Shown here in pieces: positions 56,701 through 64,000 of a stretch of 64,000 nucleotides of DNA (positions are counted from its first letter, which is position 1; every line of letters begins with the position of its first letter). The stretch spans positions 15,028,591 to 15,092,590 of the forward strand of contig OY720100.1 in NCBI GenBank assembly GCA_963082875.1, written 5' to 3'. The translations under genes and the position numbers were made by a program. A model generated the notes under the pieces. It was not told where the DNA came from and did not search any database. It worked only from the letters and a program-made list of their open reading frames with translations. This DNA comes from Corella eumyota (lineage: Eukaryota > Chordata > Ascidiacea > Phlebobranchia > Corellidae).

Positions 56701-59017
56701 TTTCATTTCAAAAGTGTTACTGTTGGCGTATTAGAGTTATATCTATTTAAATCCTTTTTTTTGTATAAACACCTTTATCCTTGATGTGGGAAAGTCGAAT
56801 GCGCGACTTAAACATAGGGTAACTCCGACCCAGTTTCGAGTTGCCTGTGGCAGTTTGAGATATTATATAAATTATAATTGCCCGATAGTTATGCTGCTGA
56901 TTAAGTGCTGGCCTAGCAAGAGTTTATACCGTTTATATCGCCTTACTTAAGGGCGCTACAGCATAAGATCTGTAGGGATTGAACCCACAACCTCATGTGT
57001 GGTGTAGCAAGTGTTCTTACTACTACACCACGCTGCCGGTCATTTTAATAATCTATTTAATTTATTAGGTAAATTGATTATTAATCTTTCAATGATTAAC
57101 ATATTTGTTTATAGACACATTAAAACACTAATTAGTTGCTCATATTTATTTATTATACTCACATTTCTATATTTAGCATTTTTTTTAAATTGCTAAAATA
57201 ACTCTAAAGTTTAAAACTTAATTTTTTTCTGTGTTAGTCAATTTGAAACATTTTTTATTCTAACTAATTATATTTTTTTTTTCCTAAATTATTTTAGAGG
57301 ACATTAATTTAAGTGATGAAGAAATAAATGACAACCTGGCTAAAAGGGGAATCACCAGACTTGAGAACCTGGAGGAACTGACTTTGTACAACTGCAAAAA
57401 ATTCACTCCGAGCAGTTTATTTCACATTTTCAAGTAGGGTCAAAATACATAAGTTAAAAAATTTGCCTTAATAAAATACCATTGTAGATATACTTTGTAT
57501 ACATTAAAGCCATCTTTTTTATCTTATATTTTTCTAATTGGTAATATTTGCATTTGGTAATCCACTCGCACACGACAAATAACAGTTTTTTTTAAACCTA
57601 TAAATTGAAAGTTTATGCTCCTTAGATTATGTTTTTTTGTATATATCTTTATCCTCAATGTGGAAAGGTTGAATGCGCGGCTTAAACATAGAGTAACAAC
57701 TGTTACCCTTACCCAGTCTCGAGTTGCCTGTGGCAGTTTGGGATATTATAGATTATAATTGATTAGTAGTTAGCTGATTAAGTGCTGGCTCAGCAGAAGT
57801 TCATACCGTTTTTAGCGCCTTACTTAAGAGCGCTACAGCATGAGATCATTGGAGATCGAAACCAGGACCTCATGTAGCGTAGGTTTAAAAACAAATAAAA
57901 AGCTGACTTAGTCAGTTTTTTAAGTTTGCCTCTTTAAAAGCTTTAACTTCTATGTAAATATTTTAAAGTAAATTTTATGTTTTAGAAAAGGGTTTCCAAG
58001 GCTGAAAAGATTAGATTTAGGAATGTTACATATTGCTGTTAATGACCAAGTTATTAAAAACTTGGTCAAAACTTCAAATGGATTGCGATTTCTTTCAATC
58101 TCCTTGTGTTCAAGGGTAAAAAAGTTAATAATTTTTATGAATAAAACAAAACTTTTGTTTGTGAAATATGTTTTTTGTATTTTTTTTTATATTTTTGTAG
58201 GTTGACCAAATGAAGTATTTTTTTTATTTTTTGTATTTTTATTAGTTATTTAAAATGATTTTGTATATTTTTATATATTTGTATTTATTGTAAATTAAAA
58301 ATTATTTGTTGAATAATTTATTGTTTAGGTATCTGATTCAGGCATTAACATGATCTCGAAAAATTTAAGAAATTTGGAAAGTTTGAATTTATCTAGTTGC
58401 GATAAAGTAACTGAGGGGTAAGTAAATTATCGGCAGCGTGGTGTAGTGGTAAAAATACTTGCTATACTATTATGAGGTTGTTGGTTCAATTCCCACTGCT
58501 CTTATGCTGTAGCGCCTTTGAGTAAGGCGCTATAAACGGTACAAATTCCTGTTGAGGCAGCACTTCACCAGCAGCATAATTATCAGGCAATTATAATCTA
58601 TAATATCCCAAACTGCCACAGGCAACTTGAGACTGGGTCTGGGTAACCAATGTTACTCTATGTTTGGGTCGCGCATTCGACTTTCCCACATCAAAGATAA
58701 ATTTATATACAAAAAAAATTATTAGATAATGTTATTAAATTACACTGAATATTTAAAAGCAGTTTTTAATATAAAAACCTTTATTTTAAATTTAAATAAA
58801 AAAGTACCCACAATTTTACACCAAAAACTGATATTTATAACATTTTAGAGCGTTTTCTAACTTTCCAAAGCAGTTGCCATGGCTTAAAGAATTAGATATT
58901 TCAATGTGTAGAAATTTATCTTGTGAAATGGGACAGAAATTACTATTTAAAATGCCAGCTTTGACAAGATTAATTACCAGATACTCGGCAGGGCAAAGCT
59001 TAGACAAAACTCTCTAA
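50738..59017 (+). CDS. F-box and leucine-rich-repeat protein (FBXL type), complete, 16 exons
   Basis: Exons: 50738-50761, 50880-50950, 51446-51619, 51798-51927, 52327-52535, 52958-53140, 54110-54269, 54931-55070, 55136-55201, 55535-55640, 56223-56314, 56582-56649, 57298-57433, 57986-58115, 58329-58417, 58849-59017; 648 residues. The F-box is at the very N-terminus: LPIEILSCLMEYMDFSTRRE, then AALVCHSW, split by introns. Leucine-rich repeats follow with AMN1/cysteine-containing pattern, e.g. LVYLDISGCIGLGDGAV, LKTLKLSWCSTLTDKGL, LESLNLSSCDKVTEG and LKELDISMCRNL. Such proteins bind SKP1/CUL1 through the F-box and recruit substrates for ubiquitination. The C-terminus (RYSAGQSLDKTL) loosely recalls LRRC29/FBXL9, an uncertain orthology. 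The exon 12 acceptor (CAAG at 56578-56581) was chosen because the CAG at 56565 breaks frame; this junction is the weakest. Confidence 0.85.
51058..51345 (+). mobile_element. SINE-A, full length, TAGTCTCTATAAT subtype
   Basis: F-box gene intron 2, sense. GAGTAAC/GTTACTC and head inverted repeats are intact, so it is one of the younger-looking copies. Confidence 0.88.
52060..52216 (+). repeat. dispersed repeat C, copy 4
   Basis: F-box gene intron 4. Starts TTGGTTTTTCGCGCATTAAT, ends GGTATGGCATGGTCAAAAAA; about 85% like copy 2. Confidence 0.65.
53733..53937 (-). mobile_element. SINE-A, head missing
   Basis: F-box gene intron 6. Carries the TAGTCTCTAT subtype mark (as its complement) though 5' truncated. 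Confidence 0.78.
54310..54384 (-). mobile_element. SINE-A, tail fragment
   Basis: F-box gene intron 7; only the CGATGTGG-like end and GAGTAAC region. Confidence 0.55.
54573..54862 (-). mobile_element. SINE-A reference copy, full length
   Basis: A good example of the family, read on the - strand. tRNA-like head with A box (TGGTGTAGTGG) and B box (GGTTCAATCC); body with inverted repeats TAGTGCC..GGCGCTA, CTGCTGA..TCAGCAG and GAGTAAC..GTTACTC; then TTCCACTTTCCCACAT-like end and ATATATACAAAAAAAA tail. About 290 bases. There is no open frame of its own, so it would depend on a LINE reverse transcriptase. Confidence 0.9.
55731..56009 (-). mobile_element. SINE-A, short deletion in head
   Basis: F-box gene intron 10. 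Lacks 12 bases of the head just inside its 5' end. Confidence 0.85.
56755..57040 (-). mobile_element. SINE-A, full length
   Basis: F-box gene intron 12; small deletion in the GAGTAAC hairpin. Confidence 0.85.
57632..57886 (-). mobile_element. SINE-A, head truncated
   Basis: F-box gene intron 13; stops within the B-box side of the head. Confidence 0.83.
58432..58717 (+). mobile_element. SINE-A, full length
   Basis: F-box gene intron 15. Begins 14 bases after the exon 15 donor, so the donor is followed almost at once by the tRNA-like head. Confidence 0.87.
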
Positions 59018-60102
59018 AATGATATTTTATATTTTTGGTGTTTTTTTTTCGTTGTTATCCTTTTGTGTGGTAGATTATAAAGTAGTGTTTGTTATTGCCA
59101 ATGTTTTTTTTTGTTAAAAATTGAGTATTTTCTTATATTTTTAAATAATTTTTTAGAATTTGTTAAAAGTTTTTATTGTTTTGTCTGGTCTGCATTTTTT
59201 TATTATAAATTTTAGTTTTTGATTTTTAGTTCATTTATTTAATAATTTTAAAATTAGTACATTTTTGATTACCTATTTATAGTTGATATTATTTAAATGC
59301 AATTTATTTTAAAGTATTATTAGTTAGTTTATTACGAAATTTGTCAATTATTTTGTTGGTACTTTTGACTTATATATTGCCATGTAAATTAAGCATATTT
59401 TTTTGTACTGATGTCTGTATATTTGTTATTGTGCCTTAAGTTTTACATATATTGAACTATTTTAAACATAAAAACTTAAATTACTATATAATATTTATTG
59501 TTTTTTTAATAATTATTTTTTTTTTATGATTTTAATATACTCGTTACTTAATTCCTGCCAATTTAATTATGGTTCGAAATCTTAGATTTCGAATAAATTA
59601 AAGCTTGTTTGTTGATTAAAAACATTGATTGTTAAAATTTGGTGTTAATATTAAAAAGTTTATATTTAAATTGATAATTTGTTTAATATACGTTTTAAAT
59701 TATATTTATAAAATATATTTATAAAAAAGATCAAACGTTTTCGAACCATATAAAACCATAAATATTTTATTTATCAAATAAATTTAGTTGAACCTATTTT
59801 TATTTATATTTGCTTCAAATTAAATTTTGTTGTTAAATTACCCAATTTTTTGTATAAGCCCTTAAAAATGTTTTTATTAGAAGCCCAATTTTGTACTTGT
59901 TTAAATAATTAAAAATGGTACAGGACATTTGTTTAATATTTATTCTATTAATTAATAATTATTAATTAAATAACTAGCTACTGCTAGTTTAGATTTAACT
60001 CTTGATTGATTGTTTTATTACAGGAAATACATTAAAACATTTACTAATGATCACAGGTATGCTAATGGGAGGGTATGTTTTTGTTCGAGTCCCGAATTGA
60101 AA
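59018..60102. other. interval between F-box gene stop and lectin gene start
   Basis: This very AT-rich 1.1 kb includes the F-box 3' UTR. AATAAA at 59592-59597 is a candidate signal, and another lies near 59775. No repeat or exon is recognised. The promoter of the lectin gene must lie in the right part. Confidence 0.5.
59592..59597 (+). terminator. candidate poly(A) signal for the F-box gene
   Basis: AATAAA about 575 bases past the stop; the sequence between is AT-rich with no other gene. Confidence 0.35.
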
Positions 60103-63100
60103 ATGGAAAAGTATTTTAGTTTATTTATTTTATTAGCTATATTTACAGGTAAATTATAAGTATATTAAACGCCTTGTAACAATACAATGTATATTGATTG
60201 GTATATTAATTAATGCTATAAAGCTTATGTTTACATACAGTTTATTACAGTTAAAACTTTGTCAAAAAATGTTGATAAACTTCATTAGAAAGCTATATCA
60301 GTAGGAAATTAACATATTTGCTTTATGTTTTTAGATGTAAAGGCTTCTTACGTCTATGAACAATGTATAGCTGCCCACCCGAACCAGATGACAAATCTTG
60401 ATGCTACAACAGGTCATAAACTTTTAAGTTCGTTCGTTCCTGAAAGAAGTAACCAAGAAGCGATTAACTTGTGTTATAACGTGTCCGTCGTGGAGAACAT
60501 TCAATATTTTGGGCTTCATAATAAAGAATGTTTGATGCAATTTCCAGGAGCCTATAAGTAAGTAAAGTTGTTAAAATTCTTTAAGAAATTACTAAAATGT
60601 CTGACTAAATTAAATTTTCAATTTTAAGTGCTTTTACAATTTAAGTTGTTAGTTGTATCACATTAGTACATGCCTTGTTAGCCAATTTTTATGTAATATC
60701 AAAAACAATTAATCAATAAGTTACATTTCTAGTTATAAACAGGAACAATACAATAGTAGCCTTTTATAAAATATATTATAAACAAACTTTTCGTTATTTA
60801 TTGTCCATTTGTACTAAAATCATTAACAAGACAAACATTCCATAAATAATATTTTGCAACCCCTTTTTTACATTTATTTAAAAAAAAAATATTTCACAAA
60901 TTATGCTAAAGATTGATTAAGTAGTAAAAAACGCACAGGGAAATTTTATTACCTAATCAACTTAGCCTATTTATATCCTTATCTATTTATTATATAAGAG
61001 TGGATCTCTATCTAAATATAATGCATTTCGTCTTCTAGTGCTTCTGCAGCTATACTTGATACGACTTGCCAAAATGGGGTAGGAGGGTATACAGGGATAT
61101 CTTTGTATAAAAACGAGAAATATGGTAAATATTGCTTTATATTTCTACTTTAAGATGTAAATTATTAATAGTGGCATTTTGAAGACAAAGCTGATAAATG
61201 TATAATTATCTATTGCTATTTTTTTTAAATGGTTCTGTAGTAACTTCATTTTTTTGTTTTAACTATTTAGTTCCAGTAACAATCCTTCCCGAGGTGGTTG
61301 GTAAGTACAAGTTTAATATTTTATCTAAAGTCATTATTACCTACATATAACTGTATATAATATACAAAAAGAATTAAAAGCTACTTTGTAATATAAGCTG
61401 TATAAAAAATATTAATTATAACAAACAATTTCTGTTAAAATAAACATTTATTTCTAGTTCCTTTTCGTCGCAAGAGTTTCCATATATTACGTTTGGCAGC
61501 TTTCAATTACTTGGACGCAAAGTTAAGATGCAGCAGAGAAGATATGACAATGGCAACCCTATTTTTTTCTGCTCACATTGCGGCCTTGTCAAGTGCAATA
61601 AAATCAAACTTTAAAAACTGGGAGAACGAGTCGTTTTGGCTTAATATGGATCGAATGGGTATCAAAATTTTATTAACATTTTTTTAAGTTATACTTTAAT
61701 ATACACTTAAAATACATAAGTTCCTTGGTTTGCTCTCATGCTGAAGTGCCCTTAATTAAGGTACTATAAACGGTATAAACTCCTGCTCAGTGAATACTTA
61801 ATCTGCAGCTTAATTATCGAGCAATTATAATCTATAATATCCCAAACTGTCAAAGGCAACTCAAGACTGGGTCGGAGTAACTGATGTTACTCTCTAAGTT
61901 TAGGTCGTGAAGTCGACCTTCTCACATCGGATATCTGCTATATGTGGCTTTTTTAAAAAAGATTTTATGAAACTTCAATTTTAGGTGACGATGGATTTAA
62001 ATGGAGAATCCGGGATAACGACGTCCCTTTATTTGGAACCCACCAGAACTGGGCTCCCCATTTTCCAAACACAAACTCTGCATTGAATTGTGGGGCAATA
62101 TCTGGCCAAAAGGATCTGCAATGGGTTAACACAGACTGTATGGCTTACACCTATTATCCAATATGTGAACATCACCCAATAGGTAGATAGAGTTACTTGA
62201 ATAATTTTAAAATCTTTTTTTAGCTCACATTTAATTGAAATTTGAGTTTGTTTGTTAACTTTTATTGTTTTAGATAATGAAACACCGAACCCACCGTCTA
62301 CTTCGACTAGGAAAACAATAAATATAAATACAACAGTTAAACCAACAACTCCTACAACAACAATCAGAGAAATTCCTACTACAGTAGCAACAATTGTTAC
62401 AACAACAACAAGATCAATTCCTACAACAACAACAAGAGGCCCTACAACAAGGGCAACGATTTTTACAACAACAACCAGGGGAATTCCTACAACAACAACA
62501 AGAGGGCCTACAACAAGGGCAACGAATCCTACAACAACAACCAAAGGTATTCCTTTAACAGTAGCAACAATTGCTACAACAACAACAAGAAGTATTCCTA
62601 CAACAACAACAAGAAAACTTTCTACAACCCAAACACCTGCAGCGCTTTTAGCAAATCCTACAACAAATACAATTTCGACCACAACAACTAGGGCAAAAGA
62701 ACCAACAACAGAAACAACAACCACACCTACAACACCAACCATTTTTACAACGACCACAACAACTAAACCTACAACAACAACAATCCCTACAACAGCAACA
62801 ACCATTCTTACTACAACCACAACAACTATTCCTACAACAACAACAACAGCAACTATTCCTACAACAACAACAACTATTCCAACAACTACAACAACCGCTT
62901 CTACAACAACAACAACTATTCCTACAACAACAACAACTATTCCTACAACAACAACAACCATTCCTTCAACAACAAAAGCAACCCTTCCTACAACGACAAC
63001 TATCCCTACTACAATAACCATACCCACTACAGCAACAAACATCTCTGCAACAACAACTATCTCTACAACAACAACCATCCCTACAACAACAACAACCGTC

Positions 63101-63794
63101 CCTAAAACATCTACAGCACAAACAACAACAACTACAAAACAAGCAACTATTTCTACAACAACCATTCCTACAACAACAATAACCAGCCCTACTACAACAA
63201 CAACAACCATCCCCATAACAGTTACAGAACAAACAACAACAAATACAAAACAAGCAACTATACCTACAGCTACAACAGCAGCAGCCATAAAGGATACTAC
63301 AAAGTATGTGTCAACAGTTTCTAAGCAGACATTTGACAACTTTTATGATTTAAGATTTTTTTTTAGTATATGGTATTTTATTTTGTTTCTAGATTGACTC
63401 ATCTTGATCCTAGGATAAACAATGTGGATAAAGATGAGGAACTAGTAATTGACATGCAAACTTACAAGGACGACACTTTTTCAGAAGTTAAAACTGACAA
63501 CAACTTCATTGTGAATGAACCTATGTTTATTAAGGTAGGCTAAAACTTTTGCATATTTGACATAACACCTGCCAAGTTACATAAATATAAATAATTTTAC
63601 TCAAATAAAAAAATGTGAACCGTTATGAAACTCCACACCTTTATTTACATGCCATTTTAATTACACTTTTTGTTTTAACTTTAACTTTTGTTTTAGGTTT
63701 TTGCAACACAGTTAGCTGCTTCGATTGATTGGAAAATAATAAAATGTGTGACAACACAAAGCGAAATAAGAACAGATTCAAATCAAGTTTACAG
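60103..63794 (+). CDS. secreted C-type lectin / Thr-rich mucin / ZP-C-like protein (3' partial)
   Basis: Nine exons seen: 60103-60148, 60335-60557, 61039-61124, 61271-61300, 61458-61658, 61985-62182, 62274-63303, 63393-63534, 63697-63794 (runs on past the window); 684 residues so far. Signal peptide MEKYFSLFILLAIFTG. Residues 16-125 form a cysteine-bearing apple/WSC-like segment (YFGLHNKECLM), uncertain. Residues about 130-260 are a C-type lectin fold: NYLDAKLRC, ESFWLNMDRMGDDGFKW, NWAPHFPN, LNCGAISG, WVNTDC, YYPICE. The calcium-sugar EPN/QPD motif is replaced by HFPN, so classical sugar binding is doubtful. Residues about 275-600 are a Thr/Pro mucin stalk from one exon. Exons 8-9 (NNFIVNEPMFIKV, then IIKCVTTQS) resemble the start of a ZP-C module. 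A cell-surface or extracellular-coat role is inferred. Confidence 0.82.
61727..61932 (+). mobile_element. SINE-A, 5' truncated
   Basis: Lectin gene intron 5. Lacks the A box and most of the head, ends about 50 bases before exon 6. Confidence 0.8.
62274..63303 (+). repeat. Thr-rich mucin exon, imperfect codon-level tandem repeat
   Basis: This 1030-base exon is built from ACA/ACT/CCT codons arranged as irregular PTTTTTI-like blocks; the middle (62820-62990) is most regular. It predicts dense O-glycosylation and length polymorphism. The complementary strand is open for 436 codons of Val-rich sequence, a consequence of the repeat and not a gene. Confidence 0.85.
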
Positions 63795-64000
63795 GTAGAC
63801 TACTGCTTTTGTATAAACCTATATGGATGTCAGTTTAATTAAGGATATTATAGCAACTTATGCTTTACAATAGGCTTCGTAATTTGTACTAACCAGCTTA
63901 AAATGTACAAGCTAGTTAAAATCTTGAAAATGCATTGGTATTGTCGTTTTAAAAGCATATAAATACATGCATTAAACTATATAATATTTTTTGATTTTTT

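Noticed and set aside
62966-63253. Cys-rich 95-codon frame on the - strand
   Set aside because: Third reading frame of the same repeat; pure low complexity.
62029-63339. 436-codon open frame on the - strand, Val-rich
   Set aside because: It is the complement of the Thr-rich mucin exon (ACA/ACT read backwards gives TGT/GTA/GTT codons) and extends across a real intron and splice sites. No domain.

Overview
This is a stretch of an AT-rich animal nuclear genome (roughly 70% A+T by eye) with compact multi-exon genes. Introns are GT-AG, mostly 0.1-1 kb, and many contain short interspersed repeats. The gene set (a DRC7 ciliary subunit, a four-exon IGF-binding-protein gene, a vertebrate-type ADAM, a DDX28 helicase, an F-box/LRR protein and a C-type-lectin/ZP-type secreted protein), together with small introns and high A+T, suggests an invertebrate deuterostome, with a tunicate (ascidian) as the best guess. 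That assignment is inference; the sequence carries no decisive species marker. I saw no retrovirus-like or other capsid-bearing element, no CRISPR array and no convincing functional tRNA or rRNA gene.

Layout from left to right. DDX28-like helicase, + strand, 208-4971, 5' end outside the window. TMEM86-type lysoplasmalogenase, - strand, 6343-8517, head-to-head with a 20-exon transmembrane ADAM metalloprotease, + strand, 9260-22569. Two tandem cytosolic GST genes, - strand, 23510-25121 and 26565-28952, with identical exon structure. A repeat-bearing intergenic region, 28953-33748. An IGFBP-family gene, - strand, 33749-35491, with five CRE octamers just past its stop codon. A gene-poor interval, 35492-42403. 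DRC7, - strand, 42404-49705, head-to-head with an F-box/leucine-rich-repeat gene, + strand, 50738-59017. Last, the 5' part of a secreted C-type lectin / Thr-rich mucin / ZP-C-like gene, + strand, 60103 to beyond the right edge. All exon joins were made by hand from GT-AG sites and frame continuity. The open frame is kept through every listed exon.

The repeat landscape is distinctive. About 31 copies or fragments of one roughly 290-bp tRNA-derived SINE (here SINE-A) lie in both orientations, mostly in introns. A second tRNA-derived SINE (SINE-B) has one ordinary copy in the ADAM gene and one copy in a GST intron whose B-box segment has expanded into a 21-unit minisatellite. There are two short dispersed families (C and D), one non-autonomous DNA transposon nested inside a family D copy, and one hAT-like MITE with an inverted tandem core, placed 73 bp before the F-box gene start. 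The genes do not form an operon or one pathway. The two head-to-head pairs and the tandem GSTs are the only clear organisational units.
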